A stretch of 64,000 bases of DNA from Actinomycetota bacterium (GTDB lineage: Bacteria; Actinomycetota; Thermoleophilia; Miltoncostaeales; Miltoncostaeaceae): positions 106,591 through 170,590 of the forward strand of contig JACJWX010000025.1 of NCBI GenBank assembly GCA_020636905.1, given 5' to 3'. Within the stretch, counting starts at the first letter, position 1; the number at the start of each line of letters is the position of its first letter. This document shows, piece by piece, positions 53,629-62,875 of this stretch. Made by a program: the position numbers and the translations under genes. The notes beneath the pieces were generated by a model. The model was not told the DNA's origin, made no database searches, and saw nothing but the letters and a program-made list of their open reading frames with translations.

Positions 53629-54021
53629 TCAGGCGGGCGACACCACCGGGATGCCGTTTGCTCGGGCGGCATGCGCCAGGCGTTCGTCGTAGGCGACAAT
53701 GCCCTCGAGTTCGTCACCGAGCTCCAGGGCAGTCGCGAGGTGGATCGCGTCCAGTGATCGCATCTCCGGCGGGTCGAGTCGCCCGGCCGCTTCGAACATC
53801 GCGGTCGACACCGAGATGAGGACGACACCGTCGAGAACCCCGCGTGCCGCCACGAGCCGATCCGGGGCCGAGCGGCGCGCGGCACGCACGAGTTCGGTCC
53901 TCACCAGGTCCGCCGCGACCAGCGTGGGCTCAGTCTCCGCGAGCCAGGCCCGAAGCCCGGCCGTCTCGGGCTCGGCGACGACGAGCTTGACCAACGCCGA
54001 CGTATCGACGTAGTGGACCAT
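53629..54021 (-). CDS. vapC: VapC-like PIN-domain toxin
   Basis: A 130-residue PIN ribonuclease. The acidic residues are in YVDTSALVKL, DLVRTELVRA, RSLDAIHLATALEL and VAYDERLAHAA. The DAIHLATA motif is diagnostic of VapC toxins. ATG 54021 shares one base with the antitoxin stop (TGATG). It degrades RNA when unneutralised. Confidence 0.93.
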   Translation of the reverse strand: MVHYVDTSALVKLVVAEPETAGLRAWLAETEPTLVAADLVRTELVRAARRSAPDRLVAARGVLDGVVLISVSTAMFEAAGRLDPPEMRSLDAIHLATALELGDELEGIVAYDERLAHAARANGIPVVSPA

Positions 54022-54284
54022 CAGTACCGTTGCGCGTCGCGCAGCTCGGAAAGGGTGTGCGACAGCGGCGGCCCCGGCTCGGGGGCGGCCAGCTCGCTCA
54101 GTCGACGCCGCGCCGGCCGCGCCTGGCCGGCCGAGAGCATCGCCCCCAGTCGGGAAGCGGGAATCGGTGTCATCCGGGCCACCGGTCGGCCACGGTCGGT
54201 GATGGTGAGCGTCTCACCCGCCGCGGCCCTGGCGACCACCGCCGAGGCGTTCTGTTTGAGCGCGCGAATCCCGACGTCATCCAT
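54021..54284 (-). CDS. vapB: Phd/VapB-type antitoxin
   Basis: An 87-residue antitoxin: VGIRALKQNASAVVARAAAGETLTITDRGRPVARMTPI is the Phd/YefM DNA-binding half, and the C-terminal half is the Pro/acid toxin-binding tail. ATG 54284 starts just inside the operator-like repeat at 54285-54301, so the transcript may be leaderless. It is the second PIN/Phd module in the window. Confidence 0.92.
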   Translation of the reverse strand: MDDVGIRALKQNASAVVARAAAGETLTITDRGRPVARMTPIPASRLGAMLSAGQARPARRRLSELAAPEPGPPLSHTLSELRDAQRY

Positions 54285-54301
54285 GTGCTTCAATGTAGCA
54301 C
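54285..54301 (-). promoter_or_regulatory. Operator/-10 element of the vapBC module
   Basis: A 5-bp inverted repeat, GTGCT and AGCAC with a 7-base spacer, directly abuts the antitoxin ATG. On the minus strand it contains a TACATT that could serve as a -10. Overlap of operator and -10 next to the start fits antitoxin autoregulation. Confidence 0.5.
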
Positions 54302-54406
54302 TTCGCCCGTTGATCACGGTTCGATTCTTCGCCTGGCGCTCAGGCGTAAGGCCCCGTGGCCTGTACCGGATCACGCGCGGCCGACGGACGAATCTGTCAG
54401 GCGAGA

Positions 54407-54430
54407 GGCCGGGTCGCCCAGGACCCGGCC
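54407..54430 (-). terminator. Hairpin terminator after the ABM-like gene
   Basis: A perfect 9-bp inverted repeat (arms 54407-54415 and 54422-54430, 6-base loop) starts 21 bases past the stop of the minus-strand gene at 54451. Confidence 0.6.
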
Positions 54431-54450
54431 CCAAGGTTCACCCCGGCCGG

Positions 54451-54795
54451 CTATGCACCGACGAGGCCGCGCCATCCCGGATACACGTCGTCAACCGTCG
54501 ACCCGGCAAGACCGATGTCCAGGCGCCAGCCGTCGAGATGCAGAATGCCTCGGAGATGGATCTCCTGGAACTCCGGCGACGCGCTCACGGCCATGAGCGA
54601 CTGCGGATCCCCGCGGAGCGCCACCATGCCGCCGTCCGTCCCGGTGAAGTTCGCGATCCATTCGTGGCTGGATGTCGCGCCTTGATCTTCGAGGGCACCG
54701 AAGTGCAGGTTCGCCTCGTCGGCGAGCTTCATCGCCTCGATCTCGTGGCCGATCTTCGCGCCATTCCAGCGCATGATCATGATGCCCTGCTGCAT
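54451..54795 (-). CDS. Small dimeric alpha/beta-barrel-like protein, 114 aa
   Basis: A 114-residue protein beginning with IMIMRWNGAKIGHEIEAMKLADEA and ending with an acidic/Trp tail. The pattern of strand, long helix, strand and a GGMVALRGD turn resembles small dimeric alpha/beta-barrel proteins of unknown role. GGGAGG precedes ATG 54795. Tandem GACACT half-sites lie 68-97 bases upstream, so it is probably a regulated gene, perhaps a target of the neighbouring Crp/Fnr protein. Confidence 0.7.
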   Translation of the reverse strand: MQQGIMIMRWNGAKIGHEIEAMKLADEANLHFGALEDQGATSSHEWIANFTGTDGGMVALRGDPQSLMAVSASPEFQEIHLRGILHLDGWRLDIGLAGSTVDDVYPGWRGLVGA

Positions 54796-54862
54796 GACAC
54801 ACCTCCCGTTGTTGGTACCTCCGACGTTAGGCCGGGGCGGGTCGCCCGTCGTTCGTGGGGGT

Positions 54863-54891
54863 GACACTCCAAGTGTCGCGGCGGCGACACT
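54863..54891. promoter_or_regulatory. Cluster of GACACT/AGTGTC half-sites
   Basis: Three half-sites occur in 29 bases: GACACT (54863-54868), AGTGTC (54872-54877) and GACACT (54886-54891). The first two form an inverted repeat with a 3-base spacer. The last two form a 9-bp stem with a 4-base loop (54871-54892). They lie between the Crp/Fnr gene and the ABM-like gene. This may be an operator or the Crp gene's terminator. Confidence 0.5.
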
Positions 54892-54950
54892 TCTGGAGGG
54901 CGATCGAACCGCTGCGCCGCCGACCGCGAGGCGGACGGAAACGGACCGCG

Positions 54951-55658
54951 TCAACTCACCAGGCGGGTGAGTGCTCCGGCGTCCGGCACGACGATGACCC
55001 CGCGTCCGAGCTTGAGCACCCCGCGATCCTCGAGGTCTCGCAGGACGCAGTTGACGGTCGCCCGGGAGGTGCCCGCGAGGCCGGCGAGGTCCTCCTGGGT
55101 GAGGCGCAGGGTGCACCGTGTCTCGTGCTCCCCGCAGGCCTGCTCGGCCACCGCCGCGAGTCGCCGGACGACCCGCTCGGGGGCACTCGAGAAGTAGGCC
55201 TCAGTGAGTCGGGTGTTGAGTCGCCGAACACGCGCGGCCAGGATCTCGACGAGCAGGCGATCGACCCCGGGGTGGTCCTGCCGCACCTCCTCGAACTGGC
55301 TCCGCCGGACGCTGATGGTTTCGGTCGGTTCGAGGGCGACCGCGGTGGCCGCGCGCGTGCCCTCGGAGATGAGGGCGAGTTCCCCGACGGCCTCACCCGG
55401 GCCGAGCATGGCGAGCGTCACCCGGCCGCCCCTCGGCGCGGGAACATGGACGGCGACCCACCCGGAGACGATGAGGTGCACGGTGTCGCCCGGGTCGCCG
55501 TGATGGAACAGCACCTCCCGGCGGGCAAAGCGCCTTCGGCGGGCGGTGCTGAGGAGCTCGCGGCGCTCCACCTCGTCCAGCGAATCCAGAAGCGGCCAAG
55601 GTGAGGGAGCGGGCGCGGGACGGTCCCCGCGAATGGACTTCGGAGGTCCTTTCGCCAT
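54951..55658 (-). CDS. Crp/Fnr-family transcription regulator
   Basis: A 235-residue regulator. The cyclic-nucleotide-binding-like domain (residues about 20-135) includes FHHGDPGDTVHLIVSGWVAV and GPGEAVGELALISEGTRAATAVA, which keeps the family's GELAL...RxAT pocket. The C-terminal HTH is LTQEDLAGLAGTSRATVNCVLRDLEDRGVL. The Cys cluster needed for Fnr oxygen sensing is absent, so a nucleotide ligand is likely. It follows the cyclase-domain gene by only 2 bases, making a plausible cAMP producer-receiver pair. Confidence 0.9.
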   Translation of the reverse strand: MAKGPPKSIRGDRPAPAPSPWPLLDSLDEVERRELLSTARRRRFARREVLFHHGDPGDTVHLIVSGWVAVHVPAPRGGRVTLAMLGPGEAVGELALISEGTRAATAVALEPTETISVRRSQFEEVRQDHPGVDRLLVEILAARVRRLNTRLTEAYFSSAPERVVRRLAAVAEQACGEHETRCTLRLTQEDLAGLAGTSRATVNCVLRDLEDRGVLKLGRGVIVVPDAGALTRLVS

Positions 55659-55660
55659 GG

Positions 55661-58600
55661 TCAGCCTCCGGGAGCCGGCAGCGCCAGGGCAGTGGCTTGC
55701 CGGACATCGCGCGTTCCCAGTTCCCGCATGATCGCTTGCGCCGTTTGAAGGTCTGCGGACCCGGCCTCGGTTCCATGCAGTTGGACCAGCAGCCGCCCGA
55801 GCCCGGCGTGCGCCAGCGCGAGTTCGGGCCGCATCCTCATCGACCCCAGGGCGACGATGGCATGCCGGTACGCGTCCAGCGCTCGCGATCCACGATCCGC
55901 GTCGTCCCGGGCGACGGCTTCGACTTCCGCGGTCAGTCGCAGCGCGATCGCCCCGGGAAGCGTCATCCCTCCGGCCGCACAGCGCGCCGCGGTCTCATCG
56001 AGCGTCGCCCGGGCATCCTCGAGCCGTCCCGCCAGGAGGTACGCCTCGGCCAGCTCGTTCGCCAGCACCTCGCCCCAGACGAACCGCACCGAGCGGTTGG
56101 CCGCCACCGCCTGTTCGAGCGCGGGAATGGCCTCGGCGGGCCGGCCTGCCCTCGCAATGAACCACCCGTTCGCCGCTTCTGCCCACGAGCGGTCGGATGG
56201 CGTGGGCGCCGCGGCGACCGATCGGGCTCCCGCGTCGAGGGCCAGCTCCAGATCGCCACGGGCCGCGTGGGCCATTCCCAGGGTCCAGAGCGCGAACGAC
56301 ACGAGGCTGGTGTCGTCGTACTCCTGGGCGACGCTGAGTCCCCGTTCCGCGTGGGCGACGGCCCCGGTCCAGCGACCCATCCACATGTCCCCCAGCGACG
56401 CGAAGCTGCGTGTCCAGACGAGCCACCGCAGGTCGAAGCTCTCCCGCAGGCCCGCCAGTGCGAGCCGGGCGACGCGTGGGATGTCGGTGAGCTCCCCGGC
56501 CAGCAGCTTCACCCAGCCGAGCAGGACGTGGGTTGCGGCGAACTCCTTCGGGTTGTGCCCGTCGCCCCAGATGGTCAGACAGCGGTCGACGCGGCTGCGG
56601 GCACGCGGGAGGTCGCAGAGCGCCCATTCCATGTGACCCAGGCGGCTCAGCACGATGCCTTCCAGGTCGGGGCCCAGCGACTCCGCCACCGGGAGCGCTT
56701 CCCGAAGGTAGGTCTGGCATTCCTCGTACCGGAATTGCAGCTGCAGGACGATCACGTTGTTGCAGAGCAGCCGGATCCAGGTGCGCTGACGTGCCGGGGT
56801 CGGGGGCAACCGTTGCAGAAGTTCGCGTACGCGCAACAGGTGCGCGGAGGCTTCGACGACCGCATTGGCCCGGCGCGCCTTCTCGTTGGCGATCACCAGG
56901 TACCGGACGGTGCGGTCGTGGTCTTTCGCTTCGTCGAAGTGGCGGGCGAGGATCTCCGCGTTCTCGTCGATCCGGTTGGGCTGGACGTCTTCCAGCGCCC
57001 GTCCGACCGCGCCGTGGAGGATGGCTCTCGTCGCCGCAAGCAGCGTCGAGTAGACCGCTTCCTGGGTGAGTACGTGGTTGAACGAGTAGTCGTTCACGCG
57101 ACCCTGCCCGGTCCGGCTGATGAAGCCGAGTTCGCGCAGGCGTGCGAGGTGAGCCCTGACAGCGGTCGGCTCACGCGAGGCCGCGGTGAGCACGTCAACC
57201 GAGAAGACTCGTCCGATCGTGGCTGCCAGACGCAGCGTCCGGCGCAGGTCCGGCGGGAGACGATCCACGCGGGCCAGCAGGACCCCCTGGAGGCTGGTGG
57301 GGATGTCGAGTTCGTCGAACGGGCGAGCGAGGCTCAGCACACCGTCCCGCCGTGTCACGGCGCCCGCTTCGAGCAGCGCCCGGGTGAGCGCTTCGACGAA
57401 CAGCGGGTTGCCGTCGGTGCGGCGGAGGATCGCCTGCTCGAGCTCGGGCGCGACCTCACCGCCGCCGAGGATGCGGCGGACGACACGCAGGGTCTGCGCC
57501 GGGCTCAGCGGGGTGAGTGGCAGGTTCACGACGTCCGGTTGCAGCAGCAGAGCGCGGACCATTGCGGCTCCGGGAACCCGGGGCAGCGGTTGGAGATGCA
57601 CCTCCGCGTGGTTGGCGAGCCCCCGCCAGCGGTTCAGGTACTCGGGGCGATAGGCGAGCACCAGCAGCAGCGGGTGACCGTGTCCCCGCTCGACCAGCGC
57701 GCCGACCACCTCTTCGGTGGCGCCGTCGATCCAGTGCGCGTCCTCGATGATGAGCGCGAGCGGACGCGCATCGGCCTGCGCGAGCAGCAGGCGCGTGAGT
57801 GCCTGGACCGTCCGGTGCCGAATGAGTTCGGGTGTGAGGCTGCCGAGCACGTCGTTCTCGACGTCGTACGACAGGAGGCTGTGGAGGTACGGAGCGAGAT
57901 CCTCGACGGGCAGCCCGAGCGAGCGGAGCCTCGCATCGATCGCCGCCTTCGCCAAGGGCCCTTCCCCGTCTCCGATACCGCACAGCTCGCGTACGACGTC
58001 GAGGAAGGGTTGGAACGGGGTGCGTCCGCCGTAGGTGAAGCAGGTACCGACGACGAACCGGCCGCCCCCGGCGGAGAGCCTGCGCGTGAACTCCAGCAGG
58101 AGCCGGCTCTTCCCGAGTCCCGCCTCACCCACCACCGAAACCACTCGACCCGCGCCCGCCGATGCCGAGACCCACGCGGCGGAGAGCACCTCGAGTTCAT
58201 GCGTGCGACCGATGAATGGCGTCAGCCCGGCGTCGCCCGCGAGTCTGGGCCACCGCCGTGGCGCACGGTGGCGGCGCACGAGCCGGTAGGCCCTCACGGG
58301 AGCGGAACGGCCGCGGACCGTTCGGATGCCGGCCTCGGCCCATTCGAACTCCCGATCACCGGCGTGCCGGCGGGTGCGCTCCGACGCGTACACCTCACCG
58401 GCCTCGGCAAGCGCCTGCAGCCGAGCGGCGAGGTTGACCGTGTCTCCGAGGGCCGTCTCGCGGCCGCGGGCGTCCGTGTCGAGATGGGTCATGACCACGA
58501 GACCCGTGTTCAGCGCAATCCGCACCCTGAAGGGCATGCCGGTGCGCTCCTCGACCTCCCGGCCGTAGTCGGCCATCGCCTCCTGGATGTCGAGCGCCGT

Positions 58601-59068
58601 GTGCGCGGCACGCGCCGCGTGATCCTCCTGGGCCACCGGCGCTCCGAACACGGCCATCAGCCCGTCCCCGGCGTAGTGGGTCACGGTGCCCTCGTACCGG
58701 TTGATGCGCTCAGCCATGAGGGAGAAGCAGCCGCTCATGACCTCGTGTACGGACTCCGGGTCCAGCCGCTCGGAGAGCGTCGTGTAGCCGGCCACGTCGG
58801 CGAAGAGCACCGTGACGTGGCGTCGTTGCCCGTCGTCGACGCGCGATGCCGGAGACGGTGAACCGAGAAATGTCGTCGCGCCACCGGGCCCGTCGCCGCG
58901 ACGAATCGCGCCCAGGATGGCGCGGCGGTGCCCGAGCGTCACCCCCAGCTCGGCGAGGTCGCGGTCGGTCAGCTCACCGAGCGCGATCGCGTCGATGTCG
59001 TTCCGCTCGAAGGTCTCCGCATAGCGACCGAGACCGCGACCCTCGAGCCATTCACGCAGCTCAGACAC
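55661..59068 (-). CDS. SAM-domain / class III nucleotidyl cyclase / AAA / TPR protein
   Basis: An 1135-residue protein: SAM domain (1-56), class III cyclase (about 84-230), AAA ATPase with Walker A GEAGLGKS (314-321), and a long TPR-like helical half. In the cyclase, metal residues D91 (FADVAGYT) and D135 (AGDG) and the Asn/Arg pair N212/R216 (VNLAARL) are present. The adenine-selecting Lys position is His131, as in some relatives. It should make cyclic nucleotide under ATPase/TPR control. GTG 59068 follows GGAGGGG; the frame upstream is not coding. Confidence 0.92.
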   Translation of the reverse strand: MSELREWLEGRGLGRYAETFERNDIDAIALGELTDRDLAELGVTLGHRRAILGAIRRGDGPGGATTFLGSPSPASRVDDGQRRHVTVLFADVAGYTTLSERLDPESVHEVMSGCFSLMAERINRYEGTVTHYAGDGLMAVFGAPVAQEDHAARAAHTALDIQEAMADYGREVEERTGMPFRVRIALNTGLVVMTHLDTDARGRETALGDTVNLAARLQALAEAGEVYASERTRRHAGDREFEWAEAGIRTVRGRSAPVRAYRLVRRHRAPRRWPRLAGDAGLTPFIGRTHELEVLSAAWVSASAGAGRVVSVVGEAGLGKSRLLLEFTRRLSAGGGRFVVGTCFTYGGRTPFQPFLDVVRELCGIGDGEGPLAKAAIDARLRSLGLPVEDLAPYLHSLLSYDVENDVLGSLTPELIRHRTVQALTRLLLAQADARPLALIIEDAHWIDGATEEVVGALVERGHGHPLLLVLAYRPEYLNRWRGLANHAEVHLQPLPRVPGAAMVRALLLQPDVVNLPLTPLSPAQTLRVVRRILGGGEVAPELEQAILRRTDGNPLFVEALTRALLEAGAVTRRDGVLSLARPFDELDIPTSLQGVLLARVDRLPPDLRRTLRLAATIGRVFSVDVLTAASREPTAVRAHLARLRELGFISRTGQGRVNDYSFNHVLTQEAVYSTLLAATRAILHGAVGRALEDVQPNRIDENAEILARHFDEAKDHDRTVRYLVIANEKARRANAVVEASAHLLRVRELLQRLPPTPARQRTWIRLLCNNVIVLQLQFRYEECQTYLREALPVAESLGPDLEGIVLSRLGHMEWALCDLPRARSRVDRCLTIWGDGHNPKEFAATHVLLGWVKLLAGELTDIPRVARLALAGLRESFDLRWLVWTRSFASLGDMWMGRWTGAVAHAERGLSVAQEYDDTSLVSFALWTLGMAHAARGDLELALDAGARSVAAAPTPSDRSWAEAANGWFIARAGRPAEAIPALEQAVAANRSVRFVWGEVLANELAEAYLLAGRLEDARATLDETAARCAAGGMTLPGAIALRLTAEVEAVARDDADRGSRALDAYRHAIVALGSMRMRPELALAHAGLGRLLVQLHGTEAGSADLQTAQAIMRELGTRDVRQATALALPAPGG

Positions 59069-59331
59069 GGCCCCTCCTCGGTTGCCACACTCCGACCGTA
59101 GCCCATGGCCGGAAGGGGCAGCAATACGCGCGCGCGGAGCGAAGCACCTGGTGCAGACGCCAGGGAGCACGCTGCGGAGGTCCGGGCCCGGTCAGAGCCG
59201 AGGACCTGGGGTACGCGGCCCCCGAATCGCCATTCACAAGGAGTTTTTCCGAGGATCGGCCGCCAAGACTCCCAGGGCGTCTAGTTGCCCGATCCCGGTG
59301 ATGGCGCTTTGTTCCAGGCCGGAGGAACGAC

Positions 59332-61740
59332 CTGACCCCCACGATCTCACTTCTCCTCGGCCTCACGGCCGTCGCAGCGGTCACCCTGGCGGTGACCCTG
59401 CTCCGACGCGCGGACGAACCCGGCGCGCGATGGGTCGCGGCGACCTGCGCCGCGCTCGCCGCCTGGTGCGTGGGCAACGCGGTACAAATCAACTCGACCT
59501 CACAGGACGTGAAGCGCCTCACGGTCGTGCTGGCGTTCGCCTGCAGCAGCGGGGCGGTGTACACCCTGTGGCGGGGCGTGATTCAGCGCACGCACTGGCC
59601 GCGACCGGTTCCTGACGGCCTCGCCAGACTCGCCGTCCTCCCCGCCGTGCTCACCTGCATTCTCGTGGCGACGACCGACGCCCCGGGGCCGTTCTTCCAG
59701 ACGCTGAACATCCCACAGGACCAGGGACCGGTGACTGGGACCCCCGCAGGAATGCACGCCGTCCACGGGGTCTGGGCCACCGTGCTGATGGTGTGGTCGC
59801 TCGCCGGCATCGCGTATCTCGTCTGGCGCGTTCCCCGGCAACGCACGACCGTGGTCGCGCTGAGCGTGCTCGCCTTCGCCGTGCCCCACCTGGCGAACGT
59901 CATCTGGATTGCGAGCGACCTTCGGCTGCTCGACGGCAACGATCCAACGCCCATCGCCACACTGCCGGGCGCCGTCGCCCTGGTCATGGCCCTCCGCCGC
60001 AATTCCAAGCTCACGCTCGATGTCGGGCTCCTGCCCATCGCCCAGGATGCCGTGGTGGAGTCGATGTCAGACGGAGTCCTGGTGGTCGACGACCGTGGAC
60101 GAATCGTCGACGTCAACCCGGCTGCAATCGACATGCTCGGGGTGACCGCCTCCACGACGGTCGGACGCCCGGTCCAGGACGTGCTTCCCGGCTGGGACGA
60201 CGGCGCGACCACAGGTGCCTGGGAGTTCTCGATCGCCGCGGTCTCGCCGCCACGCACCGTCGCCGCGCACACCGGCATGCTCCGGCGTGGAGCGGCGGGG
60301 CGGGTCGTCCTTCTGCGCGACGTCAGCGAGCAGCACGCGGCCCGGGCAGCCCTGGAACTGAGCCTGGCCCGCCAGGAGCACGCTGCCCTCCACGACACCC
60401 TGACAGGGCTCCCGAACCGTGGGGCGCTCTTCCTGGCCCTGCGGGCGGCGTTCGCCCGGGGTGAGCCATTGACGCTTCTCATCCTGGACCTCGACGGCTT
60501 CAAGGCGCTGAACGATGCGTTCGGGCATCGCGCCGGAGACCGGGTGCTCTGCGAACTCGCCACGCGGCTGCAGCGCGCGGCCCACTACGAGGCCACCGTC
60601 GCCCGGCTCGGCGGAGACGAGTTCGCAATCCTGCTCCCCGGCGCCGATGCGGCCGCAGCCGCCCGCGCCGCGCAAACCGCGCTCGAGACGGTCGACGCAC
60701 CGTTCGTGCTGGAAGACGTCGAAGTCTCCGTCGGAGCAAGCGTGGGCGTTGCCGTCGGTCCGGCGCACGGGCATGACGCCGATGCGGTCGTGCACGCCGC
60801 CGACGTCGCCATGTACCACGCCAAGGGTGCGGTCGAGCGTTGGTCACTCTACGAACCGTCGCTGGACCGGCGCGGCCGCGAGCGCCTGTTGCTGCGGCAG
60901 GAGCTTCGGCGGGCCATCGCGGGGAGTGAGCTCGAAGTCCACTACCAGCCGCAGGCCACTCCCCGGGGGGAGGTCGTGGCGGTCGAGGCCCTGGTGCGCT
61001 GGCGCCACCCCGAGCGCGGCCTGCTCGCCCCCGGCGCCTTCCTTCCGGTCTGCGAGGACAGTGAGCTCGCCTGCCGGCTCACCGACACCGTCTTCGATCT
61101 CGCGCTCGGGGACCTCCCGAGACTGCGAACCGCATCACGGACTCTGTCCGTCTCGATCAACCTCGGCAGCTTCGACATTCGCGATACAACGCTGACCGCG
61201 CGCCTCGAGGCCGCGATCGCGAGACATGGCGCCGACCCAGACCGCATCACCGTCGAGATCACCGAAAACGCACTCGTCGAGGCCGGGGATGGTCTTGAAG
61301 CCCTCAACGCGATCAGGGACCTCGGCGTTCGTGTCTCCCTCGACGATTTCGGAACAGGCTCGGGCCCCCTCGCGACCCTGCGCGAGTTGCCGGTCGATGA
61401 GCTGAAGATCGACCGATCGTTCGTGGCCGGAATCGGCCGCCACCGTGAGACGACGCTTGCGACCGGCCTCGTTCGGCTCGCCCACGATCTCGAACTCACC
61501 GTGGTGGCGGAGGGCGTCGAGTCCGAAGATCAGGCCGAGGCCCTCCGAGCGATGGGGTGCGACCTGCTCCAGGGGTACCACATCGGGCGTCCGGAACTTC
61601 TCGAGAGGGCTACCGAGTCCCCGGAGCTGGCGATGCCGACTCGGCGCTTTGTGCGCACGACGGAGCAGCAGACGCGCCACCAAGACCGCGATCTGAATCC
61701 GCTGGCAGGCGTGCCGGTCGTCCCCCAGGACGCGGGATAG
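59332..61740 (+). CDS. GGDEF-EAL protein with N-terminal membrane and PAS domains
   Basis: About 802 residues: an N-terminal multi-helix membrane region (to about 225), a PAS-like domain (245-335), GGDEF (GGDEF at 427-431, LDLDGFKALND) and EAL (EAL at 552-554, VRWRHP, DDFGTGSGPL). Both motifs are intact, so it may make and break cyclic di-GMP. The site five residues before GGDEF is not RxxD, so no product inhibition site is seen. The only standard start (GTG 59392) cuts the first helix and lacks a ribosome site. CTG 59332 has GGAGG six bases upstream, so I place the start there. Confidence 0.92.
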   Translation: MTPTISLLLGLTAVAAVTLAVTLLRRADEPGARWVAATCAALAAWCVGNAVQINSTSQDVKRLTVVLAFACSSGAVYTLWRGVIQRTHWPRPVPDGLARLAVLPAVLTCILVATTDAPGPFFQTLNIPQDQGPVTGTPAGMHAVHGVWATVLMVWSLAGIAYLVWRVPRQRTTVVALSVLAFAVPHLANVIWIASDLRLLDGNDPTPIATLPGAVALVMALRRNSKLTLDVGLLPIAQDAVVESMSDGVLVVDDRGRIVDVNPAAIDMLGVTASTTVGRPVQDVLPGWDDGATTGAWEFSIAAVSPPRTVAAHTGMLRRGAAGRVVLLRDVSEQHAARAALELSLARQEHAALHDTLTGLPNRGALFLALRAAFARGEPLTLLILDLDGFKALNDAFGHRAGDRVLCELATRLQRAAHYEATVARLGGDEFAILLPGADAAAAARAAQTALETVDAPFVLEDVEVSVGASVGVAVGPAHGHDADAVVHAADVAMYHAKGAVERWSLYEPSLDRRGRERLLLRQELRRAIAGSELEVHYQPQATPRGEVVAVEALVRWRHPERGLLAPGAFLPVCEDSELACRLTDTVFDLALGDLPRLRTASRTLSVSINLGSFDIRDTTLTARLEAAIARHGADPDRITVEITENALVEAGDGLEALNAIRDLGVRVSLDDFGTGSGPLATLRELPVDELKIDRSFVAGIGRHRETTLATGLVRLAHDLELTVVAEGVESEDQAEALRAMGCDLLQGYHIGRPELLERATESPELAMPTRRFVRTTEQQTRHQDRDLNPLAGVPVVPQDAG

Positions 61741-61780
61741 GCCCGCAGGGGACCGACCACTGGCCGGGAGCCGCGTCGGT

Positions 61781-62875
61781 TCAGACGGCGGCCAGCGTCT
61801 CGGGCAGCCGACGCCCGAACTGTTGCTGCCATACGACGTCCCGAACCCGCGTGCGGTCGCGGCCGGCCCGTTTGGCCGCGTACAGGTGACGGTCCGCTTC
61901 GTCGATGAGGTCGTACAGCACCTGATCGGCCGTCATCTCCGGCGGCGGTGCCGCGCAGACGCCGCCGACGCTGACGGTCACCGGCACGGTTCCGCCGAAC
62001 CGTCCCACCAGTTCGCGCAGGCGTTCCCCGACCCGCTCCAGGTCGCGGACCGACTCCACCGGGAGCACTGCGCAGAACTCCTCGCCGCCGAGACGAACCA
62101 GCAGGCCCTCTCCGGGCACCGCCCGACGGAGCGCCGCTCCGACCATCCGCAGCACGTCATCGCCGGTCCGGTGGCCGTGCACGTCGTTCACCCGCTTGAA
62201 GTGGTCGACGTCCGCCACGAGCACGCCCACCGATGCGCCGCGCGTGCGCACCCGGGCGATCACATCCTCGGCCTGAGCGGCGAGGCCCCGTCGGTTGCTC
62301 AACCCGGTCAGCTCATCGATCCCTGCCGCGACGTGTGCCAGGCCGGTGATCCGCTCCAGTTCGTCTCGGTAACGGAAGATCACACGGGTGGGCATAAGGT
62401 TGCTGAGTGCGACCGCGCTGCCGCCGATGATCAGTTGGTGTACCGGCACCCCCTGAAGGAACATCCCTGTGGTCGTGGCTGCGGACAGGACGAGTCCGAC
62501 CCCGATCACCCGGGCGACATCGAGCATCACGGCACCGATCACGATCACCGCGTAGTCGCAGACGACGAGCACCGCCGTGGGAATCGGGTCGTCGGTCGCG
62601 CCGATCACGAGGACGTTGATCACGGCCAGCAGCGTGATGTGCGCGTGGAGCTGCCAGCGCCTCAGGTTGCCCATGATCAGCACGCCGACGACGATTCCGA
62701 CGGCGATCAGCGCGGCGGCGGTGAGCCACGACGCACGCTCCGGTCGCACCACCTCAGTCATCCCCAGGAGCAGAATCATGGGAATGCCGCTCGCTGCGAG
62801 AAACAGGGTCAGCCGTGTCGGAGCGTCGTGACGTGCCAGCAGGGCCCGCAGGCGGGCGTTCTCGAGCGGGCTCAC
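61781..62875 (-). CDS. Membrane diguanylate cyclase (GGEEF), no I-site
   Basis: A 364-residue protein with six or so membrane helices (20-165) and a C-terminal GGDEF domain: LVADVDHFKRVNDVHGHRTGDD and RLGGEEFCAVL (263-267). At the usual inhibitory-site position it reads PGEG, not RxxD, so it probably escapes product inhibition. GTG 62875 overlaps the TGA of the upstream paralogue (GTGA). It makes cyclic di-GMP at the membrane. Confidence 0.92.
   Translation of the reverse strand: MSPLENARLRALLARHDAPTRLTLFLAASGIPMILLLGMTEVVRPERASWLTAAALIAVGIVVGVLIMGNLRRWQLHAHITLLAVINVLVIGATDDPIPTAVLVVCDYAVIVIGAVMLDVARVIGVGLVLSAATTTGMFLQGVPVHQLIIGGSAVALSNLMPTRVIFRYRDELERITGLAHVAAGIDELTGLSNRRGLAAQAEDVIARVRTRGASVGVLVADVDHFKRVNDVHGHRTGDDVLRMVGAALRRAVPGEGLLVRLGGEEFCAVLPVESVRDLERVGERLRELVGRFGGTVPVTVSVGGVCAAPPPEMTADQVLYDLIDEADRHLYAAKRAGRDRTRVRDVVWQQQFGRRLPETLAAV

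Noticed and set aside
55601..58861. Open frame of 1086 codons on the plus strand
   Set aside because: Antisense to the cyclase-AAA-TPR gene, with biased Arg/Pro/Gly/His composition and no domain.
59069..59331. Possible cyclic di-GMP riboswitch ahead of the GGDEF-EAL gene
   Set aside because: I could not find a GEMM-like conserved core or convincing paired stems; the stretch shows no other gene or motif.
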